DNA from: Gamarada debralockiae
Lineage: Eukaryota; Ascomycota; Leotiomycetes; Helotiales; Hyphodiscaceae
DNA length: 64,000 nt
Reading direction: 5' to 3'
NCBI GenBank assembly: GCA_002803225.1
Contig: NXFV01000403.1
Span: 50,057 to 114,056, forward strand
Shown here: in pieces, positions 12,228-24,500 of the stretch
Numbering within the stretch: position 1 is the first letter of the stretch
Layout: each line of letters starts with the position of its first letter
Translations under genes and position numbers: made by a program
Notes under the pieces: generated by a model
What the model was told of the DNA's origin: nothing
The model's database searches: none
The model's input: only the letters and a program-made list of their open reading frames with translations

Positions 12228-15200
12228 GAGGCCTCTTGTGTAGCAGGAAAAATTTTCTTTTGTCAGGGGTTAATGTTCATGAATTGACTTGGAGACGACT
12301 TCAACATCGGCGTTTCTGGGTAGCAGGGCATGAGGACAAAAGCTTTCTTGTGTTACGGGCGATGATTACTTGCGCAATTTTATGGTTCAACAAAGCATGG
12401 GTGGGGGTGAAGATGATCCATCAACCGGACATCTTATCGAATACGGCGTCAAATAAGCGAAGAGTTTAGGGCTTGATTTTGAGCTCTGTGTATCCGCAAG
12501 GGGAACAAGATAGAAAATATACCCTTTTCAACCGGGCATGATGTTTCCATTACGTGTCACTGTTCTTTTCAGTGAGGGGCTTAGCAGCCTGCTGTGCAGA
12601 GTCTCCAACAAGCACAGTGTGAACTGGGACTCAAGTTTGTCACTTCAACCTCTTGATAAATAAAGCCCGCCGTCGCATCAACAACAATGGCACCAGTGAG
12701 CGAATGCAGCCTACGAAAGCTGTCAATGACCATTGTACCAAACACTTAGCATGCATTGCAACTCCGCACGTTCTCTTACAATGATGGCCTTGAATCATGC
12801 TGCAGATAGAAGCACGAAATCTGCCAGTCGCCTGCCTTCATGATATGTCGCTGTCGTTATTCTCTTCGCCACTGTTCTTTCCCTCGTCGCAATGTCATCC
12901 GATGGCGCTGTCAGGAGGTTAGCAAAAACTTCCTGTAATAGCGTGTTATCCCTTCAATGCACAACTAATGAAATGGAAGATATATACCGTATAAACAACC
13001 TATTTGAACCTCTCTACAGGCCCAACGTCATCAACACATTCTGCGGTGGGATTAGAGGATAGAAAACTGCGGTATGCAGAGCATCTTCATCGAGAGACTG
13101 TGAAACATTTTATGGTAGGCAGACGTCCGGGTCCAGACTGTCTTGGATTTGTAAAGCGAGTTTGGATGCGTCAATTATTGGAGGGCGTTGAATGATTGAT
13201 ACAGAGGTGAACCACCAACATGCCATTTGAGAAGATTACATCTGACTTTAGGCCCTACATTCTGTTATTAAACACCATCTTTGTTCGCGGCATAGTTATA
13301 AGCACAGGGTCTGCTAGTCGCTCAGCTTCGTATCAAATTCCCCGGTCTCATGGAGCTTTCAGAGCCAGCCGCAGATCCCTCTCTCCGAGATAGATTTTCA
13401 GGAAGCCCCAATTTCTGGCATTCCCAAGGTCGGATTCGGAGATTCTTTGGTATTCAGAGTGAATGCGCCTGAAGCAGGCTTGTGGGTGTCGTTGTCAGTG
13501 TTGTTTTCATTGTCGCCATGTTACTGGCAGTTGAGAGATTTAATCGAAACCTCAAGGCGTGTTGTCGTGTTGTCCCACAGCAAAGAACAGAACAAGACTT
13601 AGCACCCCTTCAAGCCAGCTCCTGCTTCAAATTCTCCCCACACTCATCATATTCAACACATTGTGTTGTTATAGCAGAGGAAACTTAGACAAGGAATCAC
13701 ATCCAGGAGCACGAAAGCGTGCAGACTCCGATTTTGTGGATTATCGCTTCGATTTTTGATACAGGTTGGGATGCCGTGGATAGAGGCCGATAAATGAAGG
13801 AAATGGTTTCCGTCCACTTTGATGTTCTCCACAAGTGGGTGGGTTCAAACTGGCAGGTTGACAAATTCTCTCCATGTAATGGAATGACACTTGCATCCAC
13901 AAGGCATGATTCCCCACCGCTGCCCAGGCTCCAGGACTCCACTCTCCAGGCTCAAATTTCTGTTCAAGCTGTTTCTCCCATCAAAATTGTACAAATTGTG
14001 CACGGATATTAGGGCTCCCGGCTCACGGGTATCGGCACCTTAAATCCGCCCGCAAACGAGAAATGCGGCGCTTCGCAACGCCATTAGCCACATCCGTCAA
14101 ACTCTCTTGCCAGGGCAGTCCAATCATCGCATCTCTCCCTTGTCATGCAGCGTCAATAGCATCATATTCCACGAGTCAAATATCTGATCGCGAGATAAGC
14201 TTTCTCCATACCCGCTCGCGTCTCGTGAAAGGCTTAAGTGGCTCGGCGTGGACGTCCCAAGGATGGGGTTCTGTTGCTCGCTTCGACCCGAGTTGCTGGA
14301 GATTGCTTCGCACTTCGTTTGTCCAGGTCCATCTAAATATCCCATCTCTCTATTTCTAGAATCTGATTCTTCAATCCATCTACACTATCCGACGAAATTG
14401 GTTTGAGTCTTCGTGTACTCGGCCTTTCTTCGTTGCGAGGTCTGCGGAGTCGTGGAGACTGGAGTGAGGAATTATGGAAGTATGGAGTTTACGAAGCTGC
14501 ATTTCTGTCCGGAGTACCTCCGTACTTCACCCCATGCTCTAACTGGTCTTGGAAAAGATTGGCATTGGGGATGTCGGGGCTTCAATCTCCATTCTTGATT
14601 TGATGCAGCGGTCAGCGAATAGATGAAGTGTCTTCGGTGATGGAAGAGGCGACACCAGCTGTGCCACCAAACCGTTGCAACAATCAATCTCAGCCGCTAA
14701 GAGGGATCCGTGTTTGCCGATTTATTAGTTTCAACGCCCTCTTTAGGTCAGTTCGATTGGCTGATATGTCTTCATTTCGCGAGCGTTTTTTGGGCATCAA
14801 GGACGACTGTCCAGAATCAGATCAACCTCACGAGGCTCGGGACCGAAGCGTCGTGAAGCTCCTCGTCTGATTTGATATCCGTAATATCAGTACTAGATTA
14901 GTGTCTTCATAGTGGCCTGCCAAAGAATCCCCGCCCTGAGATGGAAGCGGAGATGAGGGGCAGTGTCTGTGGGACAGGTGGAGATGGAGGCTTACGTGAG
15001 TGTTGGTGAATATTATCAGTGGTAGTCTGTGAGGATCTTAGTTCGCTCGCGACAAACAAAAACGAGAAATGGGACATCAAAAGGCCCGAATGAAAGATGG
15101 ATTGCTGGAGAATCGCCGTGAGGGTGGTAAGCTGTTGAGTAGTCCTCTCCAGCTTGGAGTCTCATGGATGTTACTGTACGCCGCTGGGGTGAGGAGAACT

Positions 15201-15425
15201 CCCCGTTTTGGGGTTTGACAGCCCAACTAAGTCGGCGCTTCGATACGAGTTTATCTGGCCCCTCGATTTCTTGGGATTTGTTATTAATACTCAACCCCTC
15301 CCACCTCTATGATCCTTTCCTCGCACTTCCCAACTCCCAAACAGAGTCAATGTGAACGCCCCCCAATCGCGGGCACTCTCCAGAAGCACAACCTCACCTA
15401 CCGTCACCACCGAATAACTCCCATC
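12228..15425. other. 3.2-kb intergenic region without a supported gene
   Basis: It holds the 3' UTR of the methionine synthase and, towards the right, the promoter of the sugar transporter (TATTAATA-type sequence near 15283). Several short reading frames exist (for example 13004-13195, 13482-13688, 14063-14359, 14628-14870), but none shows a domain, good codon use or splice continuity. I see no RNA gene. Confidence 0.5.
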
Positions 15426-17183
15426 ATGGTAGGCAAAACCTACAACGCACCGATCTCCCAATCGGTCGTCGGTCGGACCAACGCCAACAAACAACATGGA
15501 ATCCTCGGCATGCTTCGCAACCCGTACGTCTTCATGACCTGCAGCTTTGCTTCCCTCGGATGCATGATGTACGGTTATGACCAAGGTGTAATGGGCTCCA
15601 TTCTCGTGATGCAAAACTTCCAAGCTCACTTCCCTACCCTCACTGGCTCCACCATCCAAGGCTGGCTTGTGTCCGCCCTCGAGCTCGGAGCGTGGGCTGG
15701 AGCTCTGTTCAACGGTTACCTTGCGGATCGGATATCCAGAAAGTACTCAATGCTTGTGGCGGTCATTATCTTCACCCTCGGAACCGGCTTGCAGACCGGA
15801 GCCCAGAATCCCGCTATGTTGTTCGCAGGAAGAGTCGTTGGTGGTATCGGAATTGGAATGTTCTCCATGGTCATTCCCTTGTACCAGGCTGAGATCGCAC
15901 CTCCCGAGCTTCGTGGCTCGCTTGTCTCCCTCCAACAGCTCTCCATCACAATCGGAACCTGTATCAGCTTCTGGCTCGACTATGGAATGCACTTTGTCGG
16001 CGGCTCTGATTGCAAACCCGCCGGTATACCAAACCACGCCTATGAAGCCGATGGCACAACATTCAACGCGACCCTCGCACACGGCCACACTTGCCTGGGA
16101 GAGAAGGCCGTCTCCTGGCGTGTTCCACTCGCCCTCCAGCTCATCCCAGCCTGGATTTTATTCTTCGGGATGTTCTTCCTCCCCTTCTCACCCCGCTGGC
16201 TGATGATGAAGCACCGCGACGAAGATTGCATCAGCTCACTCTCCAAACTCCGCCGCCTCGCGCCAGAAGAGCCACTCCTGCGCGCCGAATATCTCGAGAT
16301 TAAAGCAGCCGTTCTCTTTGACGAAGAGACTGAGGCCGAATTGAACGCCAATACCACGTTTGGCGCCTGGAAAGCACTGTTCAGCGTGAATATGTTCAAG
16401 CGTCTCAATATCGGATGCTGGATCATGATTTTCCAACAGTTCACTGGCATCAATGCTGTGCTCTACTACGCTCCGCAGATTTTTGGAACCTTTGGCTTCA
16501 CTTCTGTGACCACTGAACTGTTGGCGACTGGTGTGACTGGCATCTTACAAATCATTTTCACGCTGCCTGCTGTATTGTTTCTCGACAACTTTGGGAGAAA
16601 GAGTTTCTTGATCGTTGGTGCTGTTGGGATGTGTATCTGTCACGTTATCGTCGCTGCTATTGATGGTTCTTTCGAGGATTCTTGGTCGACTCACAGGTCT
16701 GCGGGTTGGGCAAGTATTGCGTTCATCTGGCTGTTCGCTGTCAACTTCGCATACTCCTGGGGACCAGTCGCTTGGGTTCTCACACAAGAGATCTTCCCCA
16801 ATTCCATGAGATCTCGAGGTGTCTCAATCGTCGCGTCCACAAACTGGATGTTCAACTTCATCATCGGGTTGACGACCCGCGACATGTTGGCCTCGATGAA
16901 ATACGGAACTTACATCTTCTTCGCCGCGTTCTGTGGCATGGGTGCAGCTTTCGTGTGGTTGGTGGTCCCAGAGACGAAGAACAAGACGTTGGAAGAGCTG
17001 GATGTGTACTTTGGTGGAGACAACAATAGTATTGCTGTCGCGGACAGAGAGAGGATGAGGAGGATTGAGGAAAGTTTGGGGATTGCGGATGTGAGGGAGG
17101 TGGAGGATTTGAGGGTGAGTGCTGGAGAGAAGGGGGTGGGTGGCAGTGAGCACTCGGAGAGCGCTGAGGAAGTGAAGGCTTAA
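15426..17183 (+). CDS. MFS sugar transporter (hexose-type)
   Basis: Plasma-membrane sugar transporter of the major facilitator superfamily, most likely a proton-coupled or facilitative hexose carrier. Single exon, 585 aa, with 12 predicted membrane helices. Family signatures in order: GYDQGVMGS in TM1 (about residue 50), GYLADRISRK in the loop 2-3 (about 97), GRVVGGIGIGM followed by PLYQAEIAP and RGSLVSLQQL (about 135-175), PFSPRW (the PESPR position, about 252), QQFTGINAVLYYAPQIF in TM7 (about 337), and VPETKNKTLEELD near the end of TM12 (about 514). The ATG at 15426 is chosen because it begins the cytosolic tail usual for the family. An upstream in-frame ATG at 15309 would add 39 residues of low-complexity sequence. 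Substrate specificity cannot be read from the sequence. Confidence 0.92.
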   Translation: MVGKTYNAPISQSVVGRTNANKQHGILGMLRNPYVFMTCSFASLGCMMYGYDQGVMGSILVMQNFQAHFPTLTGSTIQGWLVSALELGAWAGALFNGYLADRISRKYSMLVAVIIFTLGTGLQTGAQNPAMLFAGRVVGGIGIGMFSMVIPLYQAEIAPPELRGSLVSLQQLSITIGTCISFWLDYGMHFVGGSDCKPAGIPNHAYEADGTTFNATLAHGHTCLGEKAVSWRVPLALQLIPAWILFFGMFFLPFSPRWLMMKHRDEDCISSLSKLRRLAPEEPLLRAEYLEIKAAVLFDEETEAELNANTTFGAWKALFSVNMFKRLNIGCWIMIFQQFTGINAVLYYAPQIFGTFGFTSVTTELLATGVTGILQIIFTLPAVLFLDNFGRKSFLIVGAVGMCICHVIVAAIDGSFEDSWSTHRSAGWASIAFIWLFAVNFAYSWGPVAWVLTQEIFPNSMRSRGVSIVASTNWMFNFIIGLTTRDMLASMKYGTYIFFAAFCGMGAAFVWLVVPETKNKTLEELDVYFGGDNNSIAVADRERMRRIEESLGIADVREVEDLRVSAGEKGVGGSEHSESAEEVKA

Positions 17184-17579
17184 GTGGATGATGAAATGAT
17201 GTAATAAGACGCAAGTAGCTGTGGAAGTATTGGTCGAGTCAGTAGGGCAAATTAATTAAACTAAATGCAGACTATTATTCTTCTGTACCAACTAACTTTA
17301 AATTAATGGGCGAAGTTGCCCAACACAAGTTATCACATAATACTAGTCTGAATAGTAAGAACTATAACCCTTCAACAATATTATTTATAAAATTACTATT
17401 TATTTATTTTTAATTTTTAATTTTCTTTAAAAAAACAATATCCATTTTTTAGATGGGGCACCATAGGGCCTATAAGTGGGGGCTTAAAGATTTCCTCCAC
17501 CCATAAGGGCTACCCAAAATTCCCCCACTGATTATTGCCCCCATAGGGGGGTCCCCCAGAGACAGAATTTCTACTCTGG
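17184..17579. other. AT-rich intergenic stretch
   Basis: Low complexity: T/A runs at 17390-17450 (TTTTTAATTTTTAATTTTC), then a C/G-run segment at 17455-17560 with CCCCCATAGGGGGG-type palindromic words. No gene seen. Confidence 0.45.
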
Positions 17580-18166
17580 CTAATAGTGATAGACATGGCT
17601 TGGAGCAACACAGACTTCTCCGGGAATTGTCCACCATATCAAGTCTGAGAACGCCTGTTCCCAAATCCAAATCTTGAAAATGGCTTGGAAGGAAGTAGGC
17701 TCGATAGTTTCACGGCTTTCCTGAAAGAAGGCCGAACAGTCTTCGTAGTTGAAGAGAGCATTCAAATTCGTCGATGGGAGAAAGTCGTGTGAAACGTGGC
17801 GTGGAATTCGATCACGGCCTTGACTATGGTCGAATACGAAATCCTGGCTCATGTCCTCTCCCAAAGCAATGCCGATGATAAGGAAATTAATGGGTGAGGT
17901 GATTGAAGTTGCACGCAAGGCACGCGTACCACTGAAAGACGGATTAGTTGACAAGCTGATTGTGAAAATCCTTGCGCTGCCGTGTGTTTATAGCAGCATG
18001 CAGAAGGACATCAAAGCCAAGAATCCCCTGGAAGATTGATGTCATTTTGGGTGTGCCCGTGAGAAAGGCTCGAGAACTGGGAGTGCCAATACCTACTCTA
18101 GGGGCCATCTATAGTCTTGTAGCTACAGTGGACTATGGCGTGGGGGAAGGAAAGATATTTAATTAG
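17580..18166 (+). pseudogene. Ketopantoate reductase (ApbA/PanE type), broken
   Basis: Ketopantoate reductases reduce 2-dehydropantoate to pantoate with NADPH. Here only the later part is recognisable: GATQTSPGIVHH (about 17601), FLKEGRTVFVVEES, then WEKVV-stop-NVAWNSITALT, where the family has WNVAWN, and the C-terminal helical domain GEVIEVARKARVPLKDGLVDK and DVILGVPVRKARELGVPIPT. It is disrupted by a TGA at 17790-17792 in place of Trp, a frame change near 17848 and another near 18037. Further stops lie upstream. The NADP-binding N-terminus is not seen. A minus-strand frame over the same bases is only a shadow. Confidence 0.75.
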
Positions 18167-18764
18167 ACTTAATACTAAGGATTCTGCTTCCATGGACTGC
18201 CCTTCCTCCTTGAAAATTACTCGCTCGCCATTTCGGAATGGTTATCGCAGCTAGAGAGCAAGACTGAAGATGAGTCACGTGTTTTTTTTAGTTCTCCACG
18301 AATTGAAGCTCGAGATTTGAATTTGGTCGGCCTTACTTGGTTCCTTTAAAACAGCAAGACAAATAATATGCACTACACATTTGATTTACCGTAAAATATG
18401 AACTGTAAAGGCTTGAAATTGCAGTGTAGCAAAAAATATCAAGTGAGTTCGTTTACTATCACTACCTAATATCACAACAGAGAAGTACGTTCTTCAAGGG
18501 ACGATACGAAATATGGGTTTACTGATTGATGAAGATCATTAGAAAGGTGAACCAAATCTCTATAAAGGCCCATGATATAAATCTATGGCGGAACAGCTGG
18601 ATGAGTCCTGTTTAGCTATTGATCGTGATTGTGAGAAATATGGACAAAATTGTGGTAGAGTCCGACTTTAAGCACGATTCTATGAAGTATAATCTATCTT
18701 TACATTCATTTCTTCTTCCTTTACCCTTGAACCTGGATATTCAGGCTATGAGTTCAAGCCTCTC
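18167..18764. other. Intergenic
   Basis: No gene seen. It probably contains the 3' UTR of the minus-strand acyltransferase. AT-moderate, with no clear repeat. Confidence 0.4.
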
Positions 18765-20639
18765 CTAACTCCTTACGAGCGTATGTGAATTCTGTGGCAT
18801 CTTCTGGTCATTGACACCCGGGCAATCAATAAACGCTCTCACTTCGCGCGTGAACATCAATTGCTTCTCGAACAAGTCCTTCATCTGTCTAGAGCTTTTC
18901 CGATGTAGTAGCATCAGCAGTGGCCGTAACGACTTCAGAGTGCTCACGGCATAATCTCCCGTATGCAATGAAAGAAGAGTTATGGCTGGAAGCAAAATTA
19001 ACCCAAGAGCTGCAATGATCCAGGTTGGCAAGATACCGCACCATCGCCTTCGGTAAGTCCAGAATGTCAACAATACAACATAGAAGGAATACAGAAAAGG
19101 CGTGACAACCAGTCCAGTTATCATCTTCCAGGATGCCAAGACGTCCCGACCTTGGATTTTGAATGGGGAAGTTGCGACTGCCAATTTTGCCTTCTTTTTT
19201 GAGACTGAGCTTGCCAGGAGTAATACTGGTGCAAAGAGAAGCAGGCCGGGAGCTGTAGCGAGTGAGGCGAGAAGCAGTTTGCCGAGTTGGAAAAAGAGAA
19301 GGACTAAGGCATACTCCCTAGAAAGTACTACGTATCTGACTTGGTGGTGTTGTAAACCTTGATGACGAAGTTGGAGATCGTACTCGTTGACCCTGCACAG
19401 AAGACTTTTGATTCTAGGGTCCTGTTGTAAAGGGAATAATAGTTTCAATATCCTTTTGTTGAGAGCCATCTTTTGATCCATGGAGTAGAGGCCACTGTCG
19501 AGATTGTATAGTCGCCTGACCGCTTGAGCCAACTAGGAGAACATGTCAATGAATGCTTCTCGGATACTATCATCTACTAACCTCTAAAAGCCGAGAATCC
19601 GGATTTTTGAAGGTAATTTCTTTCAAGTGTCGATATACGATCTCTGTCAGTTCCTTTACTGCCTCTTTCTCTTCGCCATTCTTATATCTCTCTACGAGAT
19701 CTTTCGGGATTTCAATTGGGGCTCTAAATTCGACTGTTGCTCTAGACCGAAATTTGTGCCCATTGACGTGGTGGATTCCGCAAGGAACAAGATTGAGATT
19801 AGAATGAGGGTTGGCAGCCAAGTAAGTCAATGCCATGACCGCAAAGCCCGCTATACAGAGTTAGATATATCACATGATTTTTTGAAGGGATTCTTACTCT
19901 TCAGAGGAAGGAGGTCTGGTTGGTCGTGGGTGGTTCCTTCAGGAAATATGCAGATAGCATCACCGGCCCTGAATTTTTCAAGTATCGAGTGTAAGGTATC
20001 ATCCGATGCCCGCTTTGGAGCTAATGAGTACAACGAATCAGTGACAACCGCCGAAAATTTGTCCACTCCAGCGAAGCCTTCTTTCAAATATAATTCTTCT
20101 GGTCCTCGGATTTCTGAAATTTCTGCTCGCAAAATCCGTTGCCCAGCGACTACGATCATCACAAAGTCTCCAACTTTGGCATCTTGATCGAACCGGGTAT
20201 CCCGTCCCCTTATGAGCCGTGGCTCATTCGTGATATCCGGGGCAAAGATCCTTCCACTCCCTAAATTTGCGCTATCCCACACACGGTGCAACGTGATAGA
20301 ACCCAAGGCAGTGGCAAACATCGAAATGAATCGCCTTCTCATTAGCCTTTCGGCTGCCAGAAACGATACTGGGTGATTAAGATGGGAGTGGAGAACCGAC
20401 AAGAGAATCACTGGATCAATTACCTAGGTTCACTGTGAGCATGTGTTCTCTATGAGTGAAGGGAAGCATACATCATTTGAATGCGGCGCTGCCACAAAAA
20501 GGGTAGCTCCAACTGTGGGAACTTTATCGAGATGTGATGTACTGATTTCTTTATAGAAAAGATGTAAAATGGTGGATAACGCCCATATTATCAGATCATA
20601 CAAGCCTACTGGACGGGCGTGATTTTGAAGTATGGCCAT
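18765..20639 (-). CDS. PlsC-type acyltransferase (glycerol-3-phosphate / dihydroxyacetone-phosphate acyltransferase-like)
   Basis: Related to yeast Gpt2/Sct1, ER membrane enzymes that acylate glycerol-3-phosphate. Four exons on the minus strand: 20639-20472, 20423-19898, 19850-19582 and 19532-18765, separated by introns of 47-49 bp with consistent phases. Product 576 aa. The N-terminus is a hydrophobic helix (LYDLIIWALSTILHLFY). The catalytic block PHSNDVIDP (His53, Asp59) corresponds to the family's PHxNxxxDP, and FPEGTTHD (about 216-223) is the phosphate-binding motif, followed by LLPLKTGFAVMAL and VPCGI. Three to four C-terminal membrane helices follow. It is shorter than the yeast enzymes, lacking their long acidic tail, so it is probably a diverged paralogue. 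It starts 85 bp from a divergent small gene. Confidence 0.88.
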
Positions 20640-20724
20640 TGAAAGAGAAGTCAGCCCTTGATAATGTATACCGAACTGCCGGTCCTCGAGGCTTTATGCT
20701 CACTATTGCACTTAATGCGGAAAA

Positions 20725-21018
20725 ATGGCTGAGATGGCTATCGTAGAGGATAAAGGAGATGATACCATAGGATTACAAGTCTCACAGAAAGCCACTTGGG
20801 GTAGGCTGATCGATTATCAAAGGGAACTGAGTTTGAGCATCACTCCAAATCAGGAACACAGACTTTCCAACCAACTTTTTGATTTCCTATTTTCGGTGCG
20901 TGCAATTTTAGAAGCAATGGAAGGACCACAAGTCAGATTGCCTTGGCGGCCAGACTGCATCATAGAGTACCTCCGAGCCCTCCGCCGTACAGGGGCTTCC
21001 AAGAAGGGGTGGCTTTAG
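20725..21018 (+). CDS. Small unknown protein, 97 aa
   Basis: ATG at 20725 to a stop at 21018. I do not recognise it. It is soluble, with an acidic N-terminus, a helical middle (GRLIDYQRELSLSITPNQEH, FDFLFSVRAILEAMEG) and a basic C-terminus (RALRRTGASKKG). It sits head-to-head with the acyltransferase gene, only 85 bp apart, so the two could share a promoter. It lies in the same group as the ABC transporter. It may be a real small gene, the first exon of something longer, or chance. Confidence 0.4.
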   Translation: MAEMAIVEDKGDDTIGLQVSQKATWGRLIDYQRELSLSITPNQEHRLSNQLFDFLFSVRAILEAMEGPQVRLPWRPDCIIEYLRALRRTGASKKGWL

Positions 21019-21540
21019 CGCAAACCAGACGAACCGCCAGGACTAGCTAGTTGTAGTTTAGCCTTTTGATAAACTGTTAATGATAGGACAGGTATAGTTT
21101 TCGAATCTCGATTATTAATACATAGGCTTAACTCGAAGAGTCATAACTGTACATGTATGGGTAGGTCTACTAGTAGTTCTGCCCTAAGCTTGAATTGCAC
21201 TAGTACAGATGGGCTTGGCTTAGGCGCCCATTGACGCCGCATCAGCCTTGCAGCTGATGACCGCGTGCTCGCGACCCAAAAATATGCAACTGATAAGAGA
21301 CGCTCAGCCACTTAATCCTTGTTTCACTTAGCAAGGCTCAAGCACCCCTGTGCGTAATCACCCAAATGAGAATGTTCCTAAGCTGAGAATGTATCAAATT
21401 ATGTGACGTTAGAACGACAAATCACAGGCCATCAGGAATAGTTCTGAGATGTCATAACGGAATCTGGTCTTCTCCGTAATTTCCACTTCCAAACATGTTC
21501 TGATACCAACGATCTCTTTTGAGACTGGTTAATTAAGATC
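21019..21540. other. Upstream region of the ABC transporter
   Basis: No coding sequence is supported. There is a GC-richer island at 21220-21280. No clear repeat. Confidence 0.4.
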
Positions 21541-24500
21541 ATGTTGAAAGAGATCCAGCCCGATCTTCCAAGCTCTGCCGAGACTGAGAGTCAGACTGAG
21601 AGCTCTGTATCTGAGAAAGAATGCGCTTCTCAGTACGATCAGAGAAAGGTCTCTTTTCTCAGTTTTCTGCGATTTGCTTCACGGAATGATCAACTGTTAC
21701 AAATCTTAGGATGCTTTGCTGGTATAGTTGCTGGTTCCATGATGGTAAGTCGCGGACCCAATTCCCCAAGATAGCGCGAGAATTTATCACTGACTGTAGT
21801 GCAGCCTTTGATGAGCATTGTTCTTGGATCGTCAATTAAGGTCTTTGTTGGGGCAAGTCATAGCTCGAACAATTCTCTACTTTCACAAGAGATCAATGTC
21901 CGTGTTCTCTACCTACTGGGTATTGGAGCTGGGGCTATGATTGCGTCCTACATCCAAGCCGTATGCTGGATGGTTTCCGGTGAAAATATTGCTACGCACA
22001 TTCGAGAAGCCTACCTGAAGTCATTACTTCGACAAGACATTCAATATCTGGACGGGATAGGGACTGGACAAGTAACGACAAGCATTACTTCCGATATCAA
22101 CATCATTCAAGACACAATGTCTCATAAAACAGGCCTTTTCATATCCTCGTCATCCACATTCTTGTCCGCATTCATAATTGCATTCATTCGAAATTGGAGA
22201 CTGGCGATCATAGTCAGCGCCATTCTTCCAGCAATGGTCGTTCCAACGGCAATCTTGTCCATGTTCGTGGCCAAGAACGTCAAACAATCCTCGATTCAAT
22301 CTTCCTTAGCACATACCGTTGCTGCTGATGCTATATCATCAATCTACGTCGTACGAAGTCTTGGAATAGAGGATGTGATGACGCGACTCTACAATGATCT
22401 GCTTCGCCGCTCCGAAAACTTTCTGTTTAGAAAGTCCTTCTGGCTAGGCGCTATTCATGGATGCGTTTTCCTGGTGTTGTTTTCGGCTTACTCGCTGGCA
22501 TTTTGGGAAGGTTCTAGGCTCCTTGTGTCTGATCACTTAGATGTTGGAGTTGTCGTCAACGTTCTCTTCGCTGTCATCATTGGAACACTTGCACTCGGAC
22601 GAGTTACTCGATATCTAGAGTCTCTTAGCACTGCCGTATCGGTCGGTGCCCAAATCTTGGAGACTATTGACCGTGAGGGTACCAGTCTCAACTCGGAACC
22701 CAAAGAAAGAAGATTAATTCAAGGAACTATTCTATTTGAAAACGTCACATTTGCATATGCAAGCCGTCCGGAAGTGCTGGTATTGGATAGCATGTCTTTA
22801 CGTATACTTCCAGGGAAAACAACAGCTATTGTTGGTGCTTCCGGGTCTGGAAAGTCTACGATCATAGGACTTTTAGAGCGCTTCTACGAGCCTGTCTCAG
22901 GCCGGATTCTAATTGATGGTATGCCCATCACAGCCATGGGTTTATCGAATGTTCGATCTCAGATGTCTCTCGTTTCGCAGGAACCTACTCTTTTTTCCAT
23001 GAGTATATTCGAGAATGTGCGTATGGGACTGCTTGGAACTTCTTTCGAAACTATCGCGCTGTATGAGCAACTAAGTATGGTGATGGAAGCATGCAAATTG
23101 GCGGGGATCTCCGACTTCATCGAAGCCTTACCAAATGGATATGCTACTTTTGTTGGAACCAGGGGTGTTCTTCTTAGTGGCGGCCAGAAACAACGGATTG
23201 CATTTGCTCGTGCGATTGTTCGTGACCCGAGAGTCCTTATACTCGATGAACCAACATCAGCTCTAGACCAAGAATCCGAATCCATCATTCAGGCTGTTCT
23301 GGAGACAGTATCCTCAACTCGGACAATCATCATAGTCGCACATAGGCTCCATACCATCAAGAACGCCGATTCAATTGTAGTCCTTGGTCATGGGAATGTT
23401 CTCGAGCAGGGCACTCACGAAGAACTGTCGCGAAGCAAAGGAGCATATTTCTCACTCCTACAGGCAGATCGGAGCTCTGGAAAACCTGGATATCATCAAG
23501 AGGAAGTGGAAATCACACCGAGGGAGAAGCAGATATTCGAGAACGGCAAGACTGTGAGGTGTTTGCCGCAATCAGAGGACGTCCTTCAACAGACTGTAAA
23601 GCCAAAACGGGGAATCATTCACTATCTCATCCAAGTACAGAAATTGAACGGGCCAGAGATGCACCTGATCGCAATAGGATTCCTCGCCTCTATGATATGC
23701 GGCGCCATTTATCCTGTACAAGCCTTCATATTTGCAAAAATGATGGTTCTGTCAGCCTCACCCCAGGACGCCTACTTTCAACCTTCCGCAAATTTCTATT
23801 CTCTGATGTTCTTCGTCATCGCCCTCGTTAAGTGTGTATCACATTTCACGTCGTCCTTCGCGCTCGGCGTGTGCTGTGATAGGATGATCGGCAGAGTTCG
23901 CTCAATAGCATTTCGAAAGATTCTACGACAAAATATTGAGTGGTTTCACGACGCTGAGCATTCCGCAGGGAGACTAGTCTTCTCTTTGTCACAACAGTGC
24001 AACCATCTCGCTGGTCTGCATGGCTCTTCCGTTGCCGTTTTTGTCGATATACTGACAAATCTTATATCTGGAGCCATTTTCTCCATAGCCGTTGCTTGGG
24101 AATATTCGTTGGCCGTTCTCTGCGTAATACCTCTCATTATCATGGCAGGTTATTTACGATTCTTGGTCCTGAATGTCTTTCAGAATGCTATATCCGAGTG
24201 GCATGAGTTTTCAGCTGAGGTTGCTTGCGAGGCGATTGTGTCGATCCGGACAGTTGCTGCCATGGTACGAGAAGAGCAGATCATACAGACGTATCGCAGC
24301 ACTTTGAAAAGGGCCTCAAACCTGGCATTCCGATCTATATTGAGATCCTCGGCATTATTTTCCTTGTCACAGAGCCTCGTATTTCTGGTCAATGCCTTCG
24401 CGATCTGGTACGGTGCGCGCCTAATGATACATGGTCGCATCGACTTATTTCAGAATTTCGTGGTCTACATCGCCCTGACATTCGGGGCACAGGACGCTGG

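Noticed and set aside
15309..15425. Upstream in-frame ATG of the sugar transporter
   Set aside because: It would add 39 residues unlike transporter N-termini. The ATG at 15426 gives a usual cytosolic tail.
12228..15425. Several 60-100-codon frames between methionine synthase and the transporter
   Set aside because: Lengths are what chance gives, frames overlap on both strands and no motif is present.
17580..17954. 124-codon open frame on the minus strand
   Set aside because: It is the antisense shadow of the broken ketopantoate reductase, whose plus-strand fragments match a known family.
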